From assembly GCF_004104355.1 (NCBI RefSeq), contig NZ_RJLM01000004.1:186001-250000 (forward strand): DNA of 64,000 nucleotides, written 5' to 3'. Below are positions 18,402 to 27,993 of the stretch, piece after piece; positions within the stretch are counted from its first letter, which is position 1; each line of letters starts with the position of its first letter. The DNA is from Photobacterium chitinilyticum (GTDB taxonomy: Bacteria > Pseudomonadota > Gammaproteobacteria > Enterobacterales > Vibrionaceae). The position numbers were made by a program, and so were the translations under genes. The notes beneath the pieces are model-generated. The model did no database searches. It was given only the letters and a program-made list of their open reading frames with translations, and was not told where the DNA came from.

Positions 18402-19877
18402 ATGACAGATACAGGTAAGTTCAACATATTCTCCATGACTGGCAAAATGAAAATCCTTCATTACAGCTGGTTTGCCTTTTTTATTACATTTATGGTGTGG
18501 TTTAACTTTGCACCCTTGCTTCAGGCGGTGAAAGAATCACTTGGCCTGACGACCGCAGAGGTTAAGACCCTGTTGATACTGAATGTTGCCTTTACGATCC
18601 CGGCACGGGTTATTATTGGCATGCTGACCGATAAATACGGCCCTCGGGTAGTCTACTCGGCTTTATTGGCTATCTGCTCAATTCCTTGTTTTGCGTTTGC
18701 CTTTGCAGAGACCTTTGTTCAAGCGGCTATAGCCCGTTTCGCATTAGGGTTTATCGGGGCTGGCTTTGTGGTCGGCATCCGGTTGGTTTCGGAATGGTTT
18801 CCGCATAATGAGCTAGGAACCGCTGAGGGGATATACGGTGGCTGGGGTAACTTTGGATCTGCAGCTGCTGCCTTTACGTTGCCGACTGTGGCTGTGATGT
18901 TCGGTGGTGAAGATGGCTGGCGCTATGCAATGGCGATCACAGGTGCAATGAGTTTGATTTTCTCCTATTTCTTCTATGTCAATGTGGCTGATACGCCGAA
19001 GGGAGCAACCTACTTCAAGCCAAAGAATTTGGGAGCAATGGAAGTAACCTCAAAAGGCGACTTTTATTTGTTACTGCTGATGAAACTGCCAATGTACGGT
19101 GCATTGGCACTGCTGGCCTGGAAACTGTCGCCAAGTGGTGTATCCATGCTCAGTTCCGCTATGGTTACTGGCATGTATGTCATGCTTGTGGCTATTTATT
19201 GCTATGAGGTGAGCCAGGTCTGGAAAGTGAATAAGACGATATTCAAAGAGCCTGTTCCTGAAATTCACCAATATAAGTTTAAGCAGGTTGCGGTCTTGAA
19301 TGTGCTTTACTTTGCGACTTTTGGCTCAGAGCTGGCTGTCGTGTCAATGTTGCCGCTCTTTTTTTCTGACACCTTTGAACTGACACCGGTAATTGCGGGA
19401 ATGGTGGCATCGGCCTATGCGTTTATGAATTTGATGTCTCGTCCTGGCGGTGGCTGGATTTCTGATCGATTTGGCCGCAAGCCGACATTGTTGATTCTGA
19501 CTGCTGGCTTAGCTGCCGGTTATTTCCTTATGGGACAAGTGGATTCGAGCTGGCCGGTATGGCTGGCTGTGGCTGCGGCAATGGCATGCTCGTTTTTTGT
19601 TCAGGCTGGCGAAGGAGCGGTTTTTGCGACGGTTCCTTTGATTAAACGTCGCATGACTGGGCAGATAGCCGGTATGACAGGTGCCTACGGTAACGTCGGT
19701 GCTGTCTGTTACCTGACCATTCTGTCTCTGGTGGACTACAGTACCTTCTTCTATGTGATAGCGGCTACGGCAGTGCTCGGTTTTGTCACGTTGTTGATGA
19801 TGGAAGAGCCATCCGGTCAGATAGCAGAAGTGAATGATGATGGCAGCGTGACGATGATTGATGTGGCGAAAAGCTAG
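18402..19877 (+). CDS. MFS nitrate/nitrite transporter (NNP/NarK family)
   Basis: Inner-membrane transporter bringing nitrate into the cell for NasA. The 491-residue protein has about 12 membrane helices and both glycine-rich nitrate signatures of the NNP family: GGWGNFGSAAAAF in the first half and GAYGNVGAVCYLT in the second. MFS loop motifs (DKYGPR; SDRFGRKP) are also present. AAGGGAAT precedes ATG. The following kinase/phosphatase gene starts 84 bases later and is probably in the same operon. A role in assimilation rather than respiration is inferred from the neighbours and the sigma-54 promoter. Confidence 0.93.
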   Translation: MTDTGKFNIFSMTGKMKILHYSWFAFFITFMVWFNFAPLLQAVKESLGLTTAEVKTLLILNVAFTIPARVIIGMLTDKYGPRVVYSALLAICSIPCFAFAFAETFVQAAIARFALGFIGAGFVVGIRLVSEWFPHNELGTAEGIYGGWGNFGSAAAAFTLPTVAVMFGGEDGWRYAMAITGAMSLIFSYFFYVNVADTPKGATYFKPKNLGAMEVTSKGDFYLLLLMKLPMYGALALLAWKLSPSGVSMLSSAMVTGMYVMLVAIYCYEVSQVWKVNKTIFKEPVPEIHQYKFKQVAVLNVLYFATFGSELAVVSMLPLFFSDTFELTPVIAGMVASAYAFMNLMSRPGGGWISDRFGRKPTLLILTAGLAAGYFLMGQVDSSWPVWLAVAAAMACSFFVQAGEGAVFATVPLIKRRMTGQIAGMTGAYGNVGAVCYLTILSLVDYSTFFYVIAATAVLGFVTLLMMEEPSGQIAEVNDDGSVTMIDVAKS

Positions 19878-19961
19878 TTGAGGTGTGGACAATAGGCCGC
19901 CCGGCAAAACGGGGTGGCCGCATCATCAAACTGGGACAGGGAAATATACAGGGAAAAACCG

Positions 19962-21722
19962 ATGGCAGTAATTACGGATGTAGCAGAAGTCACGACTGAA
20001 AGCCTGCAAGTCTCGGTGGGTGGTTTTTCCAGTGCGGGATGCAGGGATGTCAACCAAGATGCTTTTGCTGTGAAGCACTCCTCGCGGAAAAGCGTGATGA
20101 AGTATAAAGGGGTAGTGGCTTGTATTGCTGATGGTGTCAGCTGCAGTGATAACGGGCAGCAGGCAAGCCATACCAGCGTTACTCAGTTCATTGATGACTA
20201 TTACAGTACGCCAGATAGCTGGGGGGTAAAAAAAGCCGCAGCTAAAGTGTTAACCAGCCTGAATAGCTGGTTATATCATCATGGTCAGCAAAGTGAGCTG
20301 CGGCATAACGGATTAGTGAGTACGTTCAGCAGTGTTATCGTCAAATCCAATACGGCACATCTGATCCATGTTGGTGACAGTCGAATTTATCGTTACCGGC
20401 GCGGAAAGCTCACCCAGCTCACTCAGGATCACAGTCGTAAACAAGGAGGTAAGAGTCATTTTCTAACCCGTGCCCTGGGAATGGATAGCCGGCTTGATGT
20501 GGATTACAAACAAGAGTCTGTCGAGGTGGATGATGTATTGGTGCTCACGACAGATGGCCTTCATGACTGGCTGACAAAGCGAGAGTTCGAAGGGCTTTTG
20601 TCGAGAATGGAACTGGCAGCGGAAGAGCTGGCACATTTGATTGTGCAGTACGCCAGGAAAAACGGCAGTGATGACAACCTGACCTGCTTACTGGTTAAAA
20701 TAGATTTCCTGCCGCAAGAAAATCTTCAAGAGACTGCCAGGCAATTGACCCAAAGGGTCATTCCCCCGATTTTGGCTGAAGGGAATACGATCGACCAATA
20801 CGAAATCATCAGGGTACTTCATAGCGGAACGCGAAGTCATGTCTACTTGGCCAAAAGTCATTTTGATGAAAAGTGCTATGTGCTGAAGGCACCATCACCA
20901 AACTTTTCAGATGATTTGGTATACCTGCAGGGATTTATTCGAGAAGGTTGGGTTGGCAGGCAGATCAGCCATAGTGCGATAATGAAAATACATCGTTATG
21001 CTGAGGCATCCCCCTTTCTATATCATGTCTGTGATTATGTTGAAGGTAAAACACTTAGGCAGTGGATGATTGATAATCCTAAGCCTAGTTTGGAGAAAGT
21101 CCGTGAAATTGCAGCTGAATTAATTAAGCCCATTCGATTCTTTCAGCGGATGGGGATTGTTCATCGTGATTTGAAACCAGAAAACATTATGTTAACTGAT
21201 AATGGCAAGGCTGTTTTTATTGATTTCGGCACGGCCCAGGCGGAAGGGTTTGATGAAGTTTCCGGCGTTATACCGGAGGAGGTTCCTGTTGGGGCGACAG
21301 ATTATATTGCACCTGAGTATTTAGCTGGTGAAAAAGCAACGGCATATTCTGACTTATTTTCTGTCGGCGTTATTGTCTATGAAATGCTGACGGGGAAGAT
21401 GCCATATAAAATGCCATATCAACAAATTTTTGATGATAAGCAATCTCGGCGCTACGATTATATTTCGGTGCTAAAAAACAGACAGGATTTACCTGCCTGG
21501 TTAGATCTCGTACTAAAAAAAGTTTGTCACCCTTCCCCTAAAACTCGCTATCAAGTGATATCTGAATTTATTCAGGATTTATCGACACCAGACCAGAAAA
21601 TACTTAGAGAACTGAAAGAGTCCCCGTTAATTCGGCGCAATCCACTGCAGTTTTGGAAGCTAATGGTGCTGGTACTGGGGATCATCGTTTGTGTCGAAAC
21701 ATACATCATTACTATCGGCTAG
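19962..21722 (+). CDS. PP2C phosphatase / Ser-Thr kinase fusion with C-terminal membrane anchor
   Basis: A 586-residue bifunctional signalling protein. The PP2C-type phosphatase domain (about 12-245) shows ADGVSCSDNGQQAS, VGDSRIYRYRRG, TTDGLHD and GSDDNLTCLLV metal-binding motifs. The eukaryotic-like kinase (about 265-530) shows VLKAP (ATP lysine), VHRDLKPENIML (catalytic HRD), IDFGTAQ (DFG) and APEYLAGE. It ends with one hydrophobic helix (about 562-584), so it is tail-anchored facing the cytoplasm. ATG 19962 with AGGG upstream is preferred over GTG 19914. It follows the nitrate transporter. Such fusions recur beside gammaproteobacterial nitrate-assimilation genes, but their target is not settled; the transporter or NirB are guesses. 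Confidence 0.9.
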   Translation: MAVITDVAEVTTESLQVSVGGFSSAGCRDVNQDAFAVKHSSRKSVMKYKGVVACIADGVSCSDNGQQASHTSVTQFIDDYYSTPDSWGVKKAAAKVLTSLNSWLYHHGQQSELRHNGLVSTFSSVIVKSNTAHLIHVGDSRIYRYRRGKLTQLTQDHSRKQGGKSHFLTRALGMDSRLDVDYKQESVEVDDVLVLTTDGLHDWLTKREFEGLLSRMELAAEELAHLIVQYARKNGSDDNLTCLLVKIDFLPQENLQETARQLTQRVIPPILAEGNTIDQYEIIRVLHSGTRSHVYLAKSHFDEKCYVLKAPSPNFSDDLVYLQGFIREGWVGRQISHSAIMKIHRYAEASPFLYHVCDYVEGKTLRQWMIDNPKPSLEKVREIAAELIKPIRFFQRMGIVHRDLKPENIMLTDNGKAVFIDFGTAQAEGFDEVSGVIPEEVPVGATDYIAPEYLAGEKATAYSDLFSVGVIVYEMLTGKMPYKMPYQQIFDDKQSRRYDYISVLKNRQDLPAWLDLVLKKVCHPSPKTRYQVISEFIQDLSTPDQKILRELKESPLIRRNPLQFWKLMVLVLGIIVCVETYIITIG

Positions 21723-21753
21723 ATATTAGTAACGCTTCAATATAACAGCAATG

Positions 21754-21782
21754 AAAGCGCTGACATGTTTCAGCGCTTTTTT
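21754..21782 (+). terminator. Terminator of the transporter-kinase operon
   Basis: AAAGCGCTGA and TCAGCGCTTT form a 10-bp stem with a 6-base loop, then a T-run. Confidence 0.9.
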
Positions 21783-22092
21783 GTGTGCGTAGCTTCCCAT
21801 TTTCATGACCCTATATATGACTACGCGAAAGAGAATGTTTCCATGGGTAAACAATAAGACGCTATTTTATATCGGAAAAGTGATCAAATTCAAAAAAATA
21901 AACGCCAGTTACTCACTATTTTTCATAACTTGTCCGAGATCAATTTGTTGCACGTTTTGGCAGTGTTAGATATGTATGCCTAGCCCGAATGGGGTATGCG
22001 CGATACTCATTACAGGTAACCTGTTAGCCCGCAATAAATAGACGGTTTAGTCGGTTAAAGTAATTAGTATTTGATAATTATGGAGAATTAAC
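21783..22092. other. Long leader region before the alcohol dehydrogenase
   Basis: 310 bases without a coding frame, ending in the yiaY leader. It contains the perfect palindrome ACAGGTAACCTGT (22012-22024), a candidate operator about 70 bases before the start codon. No -35/-10 pair is convincing. Confidence 0.4.
22012..22024. promoter_or_regulatory. Palindromic candidate operator upstream of yiaY
   Basis: ACAGGT-A-ACCTGT is a perfect 13-bp palindrome in the yiaY upstream region. The binding protein is unknown. Confidence 0.35.
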
Positions 22093-23241
22093 ATGAGCAG
22101 TGCATTTTTTATCCCTACAGTAAACTTAATGGGTGCAGGCTGCCTGACTGATGCTGCAGATGCAGTTAAAGAACAAGGTTTTAAAAAAGCGTTGATCGTT
22201 ACCGATAAAATTCTAAGCCAAATTGGTATGGTTAAGCAGGTCGCAGATCTACTTTCTGAGCGTGGCGTAGAATCTGTTGTTTTTGACGGGACACAACCAA
22301 ACCCAACAATTGGTAATGTTGAAGCTGGTCTTGAACTGCTGAAAGCGAATGAGTGTGACTTTGTTATCTCTCTTGGCGGCGGTTCACCACACGACTGTGC
22401 AAAGGGTATTGCACTTGTTGCTTCTAATGGCGGCAAGATTGCTGACTATGAAGGTGTTGATCAGTCAGCGAAGCCTCAGTTGCCACTAGTTGCTATCAAT
22501 ACTACGGCTGGTACCGCTTCTGAAATGACGCGTTTTTGCATCATTACAGACGAAGCTCGTCACATTAAAATGGCGATCGTTGACAAGAACACAACTCCAT
22601 TGATGTCTGTTAACGATCCTAAGTTAATGCTTGCCAAGCCTGCATCGCTAACAGCTGCAACCGGTATGGACGCATTGACTCACGCTATCGAAGCGTATGT
22701 TTCAACAGCGGCAACACCAATTACTGATGCTGTAGCAATTAAAGCGATTGAATTGATCCAGGCGCATCTACGTACAGCTGTTAACGACGGTCAGAACCTA
22801 GAAGCGCGTGAGCAAATGGCATATGCACAGTTCATGGCGGGTATGGCATTCAACAATGCCTCTCTAGGTTATGTACATGCAATGGCACACCAGCTAGGTG
22901 GTTTCTACGACCTTCCGCACGGTGTTTGTAATGCCGTATTGCTTCCACACGTACAGCGCTATAACGCGCAGGTTTGTCCTGCACGTCTAGCAGATGTTGC
23001 CAAGGCAATGGGTGTGAATGTTGAAGGTATGACAGCAGAGCAGGGTGCAGAAGCAGCACTGGACGCGATTCAAGTACTGTCTCAAGATGTTGGCATTCCA
23101 GCTGGTCTTAAAGATCTAGGCGCGAAAGATCAAGATATCTCAGTGTTGGCTGATAACGCGCTGAAAGATGCTTGTGGTTTCACTAACCCTAAACAAGCAA
23201 CGCACGAAGAGATTTCAGGTATCTACGCTGCAGCAATGTAA
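22093..23241 (+). CDS. yiaY: Iron-containing alcohol dehydrogenase (YiaY/AdhB type)
   Basis: NAD-dependent group III alcohol dehydrogenase, 382 residues, very close to E. coli YiaY and Zymomonas AdhB. The cofactor loop [17 protein letters not shown] is intact, as are the metal ligands: D193 and H197 in [13 protein letters not shown], and two further histidines in [20 protein letters not shown]. Codon use is strongly biased to favoured codons, unlike its neighbours, suggesting high expression. TATGGAGAATTAAC precedes ATG. The physiological substrate (ethanol, lactaldehyde or other) cannot be read from the sequence. It is monocistronic, with a long leader and a strong terminator. Confidence 0.93.
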   Translation: MSSAFFIPTVNLMGAGCLTDAADAVKEQGFKKALIVTDKILSQIGMVKQVADLLSERGVESVVFDGTQPNPTIGNVEAGLELLKANECDFVISLGGGSPHDCAKGIALVASNGGKIADYEGVDQSAKPQLPLVAINTTAGTASEMTRFCIITDEARHIKMAIVDKNTTPLMSVNDPKLMLAKPASLTAATGMDALTHAIEAYVSTAATPITDAVAIKAIELIQAHLRTAVNDGQNLEAREQMAYAQFMAGMAFNNASLGYVHAMAHQLGGFYDLPHGVCNAVLLPHVQRYNAQVCPARLADVAKAMGVNVEGMTAEQGAEAALDAIQVLSQDVGIPAGLKDLGAKDQDISVLADNALKDACGFTNPKQATHEEISGIYAAAM

Positions 23242-23272
23242 GCTAGTTGGTAGAATCTCATTCTTTCCAATG

Positions 23273-23300
23273 AAAAAAGCGGTCTTCTGACCGCTTTTTT
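23273..23300. terminator. Bidirectional terminator between yiaY and the diguanylate cyclase gene
   Basis: AAAAAAGCGGTC and GACCGCTTTTTT form a 12-bp stem with a TTCT loop, with T-runs on both strands between convergent genes. Confidence 0.93.
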
Positions 23301-23307
23301 GTTGGTT

Positions 23308-24450
23308 TTAACTTATGACTCGTTGATTCTCCGCTAACGAAGAAAGCGAACGATAATGCAATAGGCCATCTTTTCCTTGCTGCTTGACTTCGTACATGGC
23401 GAAATCTGCCTGTTTTAGCACTTCAGAAACAGACTTGGCTGCTTTGGGGAACTGACTTACGCCGATACTGGCGGAGATTGGATGAAATGAACCAGCAAAC
23501 ATCGCAGGTCGGTTAAAAACCCCCGTTAGCTGGTCACTGATGCACGAATTGACATCACCTGTTGGTTGGCAAAGTTCAATAATTGCAAATTCATCACCTC
23601 CCATCCGCGCCGCACAGTAATCTTTGCAGCTTAAGTTAGACAGCCGACGGGCAACCTCGATTAGCAACTCATCACCTGCATGATGGCCCATAGTGTCATT
23701 AATTTCCTTAAATTCATCTAAATCAATAAGGTAAAAGTAAAACGAGGTATTGTTGAGCTCAAGTTCACGCAGTTTTTGGTTAAGCCATAATCGGTTGTTA
23801 ATACCTGTTAGTGAGTCTTTCATCGCGAGGGCATGATGTGAGTGGGATTCTCGCAATAGGAGATAGGCCATTAGAGCTCCCATTAGCAACGTTGTGATCA
23901 GCAGATAGCGAATAACCGTCTCAACTTCAGAGATCGCTGTAATGCGATCGCCTAAATCGCCGCTAGACAGCCGGAATTTGTAGTTCAGAAATACCATCAG
24001 GTTTTCGTAGTCTTGCCTGAACAGCTGCAACACAGGTTGTGTCTCTTGCGGTGATGAGAGGGAGAGCAGGCGATACTCAAGCATTTTCACCCGCTCAAAG
24101 TGGCTATTGATTTCATCTACAGCCCCTTTGAATTGGTCAAAATGCATAATTTGGCTGTTGTTTACGATGGTATTGAAACGACTCCAGAGAATTTCATACT
24201 GGATCATCATTTCGTCATGACTGCTGTTTTCAAATTGGTAATTCTGCAGCTGGTAGACAAACTCGGAATATTCCTTTGTTAGCTGGAGCACAAACCAGAT
24301 CGCTTCATTTTGGCTTTTTGAGACAATCTCTGAGTTATTTTTCAGATGGTTTACAGCAACCAGCGTACTGAATATCAATAATGGGGTGATGATGTATAGC
24401 ATCATCTTGATCCATTTTCTTTTTGTGGTGGTTGTACTGCTTCGAACCAT
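23308..24450 (-). CDS. Membrane-bound diguanylate cyclase (GGDEF)
   Basis: Synthesises c-di-GMP from GTP. The 380-residue protein has TM1 (about 15-33), a periplasmic helical domain (about 34-180), TM2 (about 182-202), and a GGDEF domain (about 210-365). The active motif RMGGDEF is intact, so it should be catalytic. The allosteric I-site (RxxD, five residues before the motif) is degenerate (SCKD), so product inhibition through it is unlikely. It lies 3 bases downstream of a gene for a small periplasmic molybdopterin-fold protein, which may supply the sensed signal. Confidence 0.93.
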   Translation of the reverse strand: MVRSSTTTTKRKWIKMMLYIITPLLIFSTLVAVNHLKNNSEIVSKSQNEAIWFVLQLTKEYSEFVYQLQNYQFENSSHDEMMIQYEILWSRFNTIVNNSQIMHFDQFKGAVDEINSHFERVKMLEYRLLSLSSPQETQPVLQLFRQDYENLMVFLNYKFRLSSGDLGDRITAISEVETVIRYLLITTLLMGALMAYLLLRESHSHHALAMKDSLTGINNRLWLNQKLRELELNNTSFYFYLIDLDEFKEINDTMGHHAGDELLIEVARRLSNLSCKDYCAARMGGDEFAIIELCQPTGDVNSCISDQLTGVFNRPAMFAGSFHPISASIGVSQFPKAAKSVSEVLKQADFAMYEVKQQGKDGLLHYRSLSSLAENQRVIS

Positions 24451-24453
24451 AGC

Positions 24454-24951
24454 TTATTCCGCTTTTATAGTTTCCAATTGCCAGACCATTTTGGCCAGAT
24501 TTTTACGCTGGCTAAGTTCTGGGTATTGGTCGATAGAAAATACCAGCCAGTAGGGGCCGTAGTCGCGAATTTTTAGATACTGGTTATTTTTTTCAATAGC
24601 AATAATCGGCTCATATTTCTCAATGTGTTGCCAGCTTGCTGAAGCTGAGTAGTCATTCAGGGCACTCATCGTGATTTGCGAGGGCTTGATTTTGAAGGAG
24701 TCAAGCAAAGTGGTCAGCTTGACTCCTTTGAACTCAGCTTGCCCTTTTACCCAGGGAAGATGGGTAGTAAGGGTCGTTTGTGGCAGTTGTTCAAGTTGGG
24801 CTCTGGTCAGAGTGACGGCGATGTGTTGCCCAGATGTATCCTGACCTTCAATGGTTAGCGTCGTTTCATAGGCTAGAGCTGATAGGGAAATAACACTACT
24901 CAGCAAAAAGAACAATACGCTAATTACAGTCTTTGACAACCTGATGGACAT
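24454..24951 (-). CDS. Periplasmic molybdopterin-oxidoreductase-fold protein without Mo ligand
   Basis: A 165-residue protein with an N-terminal signal peptide (cleaved about after ALA, residue 27) and the core of the sulfite-oxidase/YedY-type molybdopterin-binding fold (LTRAQLEQLPQ, AEFKGVKLTTLLD, YGPYWLVFSID). It contains no cysteine at all, so the Mo-coordinating cysteine of active enzymes is missing and catalysis is unlikely. It is 3 bases upstream of the diguanylate cyclase gene on the same strand, so the two are co-translated. A periplasmic sensor or partner for the cyclase is a reasonable inference. Confidence 0.78.
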   Translation of the reverse strand: MSIRLSKTVISVLFFLLSSVISLSALAYETTLTIEGQDTSGQHIAVTLTRAQLEQLPQTTLTTHLPWVKGQAEFKGVKLTTLLDSFKIKPSQITMSALNDYSASASWQHIEKYEPIIAIEKNNQYLKIRDYGPYWLVFSIDQYPELSQRKNLAKMVWQLETIKAE

Positions 24952-25238
24952 CCTGATACCTCGTGTGGCTATCGGTAAATACAGTACCGAGTGGCAGAAA
25001 TACGGGAGCCACTTGAGTCACTGAAACAAATTAGTACTTTATGTACATGTTTTGTATATTGTAGTCTGGATTCGATAAACAACGTGAATGTTATAATGTG
25101 ATCAAACACGTCAGTTTTTTGACATTCTAACTAAACCTTCCTTAATGTAATCGATTTCGTGTCAAAATGTTCGCATTGAGGTTCTTCATCGAAACGACGC
25201 AGGGCCATCACTCGAATACATGAACTGATACCGGGTTA

Positions 25239-27110
25239 TTATAAACGTCGATAAGGATTGGTATCTAGATGGCTGCGTCCAAGCCAGTAGCAGATAACCT
25301 GAAGCATCTTATGTTTATTGATCGGCTTGGCGATAAAATCATCCATGCCTACAGATAAGCACCGTTGCCTGTCTGTGTCGCTGACATTGGCTGTCATAGC
25401 AACGATCGGCACATATTTCTTGGCATTAGTCAGTTTGCGTATTTCGCTGCATGCATCAAGTCCGTTCATTTTAGGCATTTGCAAGTCCATTAAGACCAAG
25501 AAGAATTTGTTGCTCTTTATCGCTTTGACTGCCTCAAGACCATTGTTTGCGGTATTGACCTGAAAACCGTACTTAGCCAGCATTGTTTTGGCAATCAGCT
25601 GATTGGATGGGCTATCTTCGACCAGTAATATGGGTAATGTCTGTTGCTGCGCGGTAGGAGAAGTAGAGGACAGAGCACTATGCTCCCGGTTGATACGGTC
25701 AGGTTTTAGTCTCAACTGGAATGAAAATACGGATCCTTCACCTAACGTACTTTGTATATTTAGCTTCCCTCCCATCATGGCGAGTAGTTTGTTGCTGATC
25801 GCAAGCCCCATTCCCGCACCGCCATAGCGTCTGGAAAATGAAGGATCACTTTGTACAAATGGGACGAGAATGGTATCGATTTTTCCTTTTGCTATACCTA
25901 TACCACTGTCTTTTAATGTAAAAGTAATGTCAGTGGCGTCATGATTCTTTTGGTTAATTATATTGAGAGAAATAGTGCCGTTTTCAGTGAATTTAACCGC
26001 ATTCCCAATCAAGTTTGTTAATATTTGCGAGATTTTTCCCTCGTCTCCGATGAATAATGTTTGGCTAGAGATGTCTGAATTAAAAGTCAGGACGATGTTT
26101 TTTTGTGCTGCCTGCGCTGAAAATATAGCAATGACTTTTTTTGCTGTCATCGTCGGTGAGAAGGTACTGTTAGTAAGTGTAACTTTGTTTGCGTCTAGCC
26201 TTGAGTAATCGAGTATGTCATTTAGCTGGCTTAGCAACAGTTTCGCTGCATTTTGCGCTGTGTCGGTTAATTGGTTGGCTGCATTTGATAGAGGTTCATC
26301 TTTTAGAATATCAAGCGAGCCTAGAATGATATTCATTGGAGTCCGGATTTCATGGCTCATAGTGGCTATGAATTCTGTTTTGCTCTTGTTTGCTTCTTCT
26401 GCATGCTTTTTAGCTATTTCCAGTCGGCGTTCTTTTTCTTTTTGAGCCAACAAGACTTCTTGTAGCATATTGACTGATCTATTGAGTCGCGCTAATTCAG
26501 ATAAGTTATCTGGTTCTGGTTCTGGGTTGGCCGGTAGAGAAAGTTCATTAATAGACAATAATTTTCTATTGATTCTATTAAGCGGCGAAAGCAGTAGATA
26601 TTGAGTTAGGAAGTAGCTGAAGCAGCCTAGTAATAGTAACGATGCGGCAGAAAAATAGCGTATTTGGTCGACGTGTTGATTGATTTCATTCAAGAGTACT
26701 TTTTTATTTAAGGCAAGGGTCATAGAGCCAAAGACTTCACCCTCAAATGTAATGGTATGATGGTACTGTGCGGTTAACGTACTATCGTTACTGGGTTCTT
26801 GTCCTGAACTTGCTAATTGTACGTCGGCTTCATTGCTGATGAGCACATAGATGAGTTCTGGGTTATGCGCTGTCGCCTGTTCCAGTATTGTTTCGAGGTG
26901 CGGTATGTCTTCTGTCAGAACATCCTCAATGGTTGTAGATGATAATGCCTGAAAGTAGCTCTGCAGTTGCCTATCAACTTTTTTTTCTAGATAGTTCCTC
27001 TCGAAGACTCTGACAATTTCACCCGCAGTAAAACTGATCACGACAGTGATGAGCGTGATCATGAATAAATACTTTAGCCATAGAGAGAGTGATTTAGTAT
27101 AAGCAGCCAT
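25239..27110 (-). CDS. Hybrid sensor histidine kinase with receiver domain
   Basis: A 623-residue kinase: TM1 (about 12-32), a periplasmic domain of ~120 residues, TM2 (about 150-172), and a linker/coiled coil. HisKA has H253 in ATMSHEIRTPMN, the ATPase domain (about 360-475) has N, G1 and G2 boxes (DSGIGIA, GAGMGLAIS), and the C-terminal receiver has D542 in LMDLQMPKMNG. There is no HPt domain, so phosphate must pass to a separate HPt protein or the receiver acts in feedback. It lies 9 bases after the PhnD-like binding-protein gene, implying that the binding protein feeds this sensor. No cognate response regulator is adjacent. Confidence 0.93.
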   Translation of the reverse strand: MAAYTKSLSLWLKYLFMITLITVVISFTAGEIVRVFERNYLEKKVDRQLQSYFQALSSTTIEDVLTEDIPHLETILEQATAHNPELIYVLISNEADVQLASSGQEPSNDSTLTAQYHHTITFEGEVFGSMTLALNKKVLLNEINQHVDQIRYFSAASLLLLGCFSYFLTQYLLLSPLNRINRKLLSINELSLPANPEPEPDNLSELARLNRSVNMLQEVLLAQKEKERRLEIAKKHAEEANKSKTEFIATMSHEIRTPMNIILGSLDILKDEPLSNAANQLTDTAQNAAKLLLSQLNDILDYSRLDANKVTLTNSTFSPTMTAKKVIAIFSAQAAQKNIVLTFNSDISSQTLFIGDEGKISQILTNLIGNAVKFTENGTISLNIINQKNHDATDITFTLKDSGIGIAKGKIDTILVPFVQSDPSFSRRYGGAGMGLAISNKLLAMMGGKLNIQSTLGEGSVFSFQLRLKPDRINREHSALSSTSPTAQQQTLPILLVEDSPSNQLIAKTMLAKYGFQVNTANNGLEAVKAIKSNKFFLVLMDLQMPKMNGLDACSEIRKLTNAKKYVPIVAMTANVSDTDRQRCLSVGMDDFIAKPINKHKMLQVICYWLGRSHLDTNPYRRL

Positions 27111-27119
27111 AGAGGAAAC

Positions 27120-27959
27120 CTATCTTTCGAAGAAACGGTTATCGGCCATCGCGATACGAATTCTTTCATAGTCGCTGTCGCTACCGGGCAGGAACCCGTC
27201 TTTTTTGATGGCTGCTAATGCCTTCGGATCCTTAAGTTCAATTAGGCTTTCCTTTAAGCTAGTTGCCACCTTCGGTTTTAGCAAAGAGCTGGCAATCCAC
27301 GGTTTGGTGACGTTCTTGAAACTTGCAATGACCCGAAGAGGAGCTCCTTTTCCGACTAACTTTTTGTAGGTACTTTCTTTCAGCGCGCCTGCATCATATT
27401 GCTCAGATGCCACCGCTGCTCCAACTTTATCGTGGCGCCCCAGGTATTCAAATGAATCTAAGGCCTGAGCTGTCATGTTATGGTCGGCAAGGTAGCTTTG
27501 CGACAAGTAACGGCCAATGGTTGAGTTTTCGTCGCCAAATGCAAACGATTTTCCGGCTAACCCTTTGACAGATTGAATATTGCTATCCTGGTGTACGCAG
27601 ATTACGCCGTTAAAGCTCTTTCCGCCCTTGTTACTTTCGACGGCTAAGATCTTAATTGCTGGATTCTTTTGCTTAGCTAGAATGTAAGAGCTCGGACCAA
27701 AGCGAGAAAAGTCGACATGGCCTTCGACGAGGTTGGTTAACCCTTGTTGGTAATTTTTTGAAATTTGCATCTTAATTTGCACAGGCTCACCCAATTTTGC
27801 AGTCATTTGTGTTTCAAGCGCATCAAGAACTGGGCGAAATTGTTTCACCATGGCGGTTGCCTTGTCTGATGTGTACACACCAAAGGTTAGTTGGATATCG
27901 GACAGGGCTGGCAAGCTAATAAAAGCTAATGGAATAATGAAATAATTGATATTTTTCAT
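27120..27959 (-). CDS. PhnD-like periplasmic substrate-binding protein
   Basis: A 279-residue type-2 periplasmic binding protein of the phosphate/phosphite/phosphonate (PhnD) family, with a signal peptide and typical stretches (LTFGVYTSDKATAMVKQFRP, DFSRFGPSSYILAK, FAFGDENSTIGRYL, YDAGALKESTYKKL). ATG 27959 is chosen over 27971 because GGGAGC (27964-27969) is well spaced before it. No ABC permease or ATPase gene is nearby; instead a hybrid histidine kinase follows after 9 bases. It is therefore more likely a ligand-binding sensory component than a transporter subunit. The ligand is unknown: PhnD-family membership does not prove phosphonate binding. Confidence 0.85.
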   Translation of the reverse strand: MKNINYFIIPLAFISLPALSDIQLTFGVYTSDKATAMVKQFRPVLDALETQMTAKLGEPVQIKMQISKNYQQGLTNLVEGHVDFSRFGPSSYILAKQKNPAIKILAVESNKGGKSFNGVICVHQDSNIQSVKGLAGKSFAFGDENSTIGRYLSQSYLADHNMTAQALDSFEYLGRHDKVGAAVASEQYDAGALKESTYKKLVGKGAPLRVIASFKNVTKPWIASSLLKPKVATSLKESLIELKDPKALAAIKKDGFLPGSDSDYERIRIAMADNRFFER

Positions 27960-27993
27960 GGCTGCTCCCATTAAAGGACCGTAGCTTAATTAG

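Noticed and set aside
27120-27959. Annotation of the PhnD-like protein as a phosphonate uptake component
   Set aside because: No permease, ATPase or phosphonate-degrading gene is nearby; the neighbour is a sensor kinase, so a sensing role is favoured.
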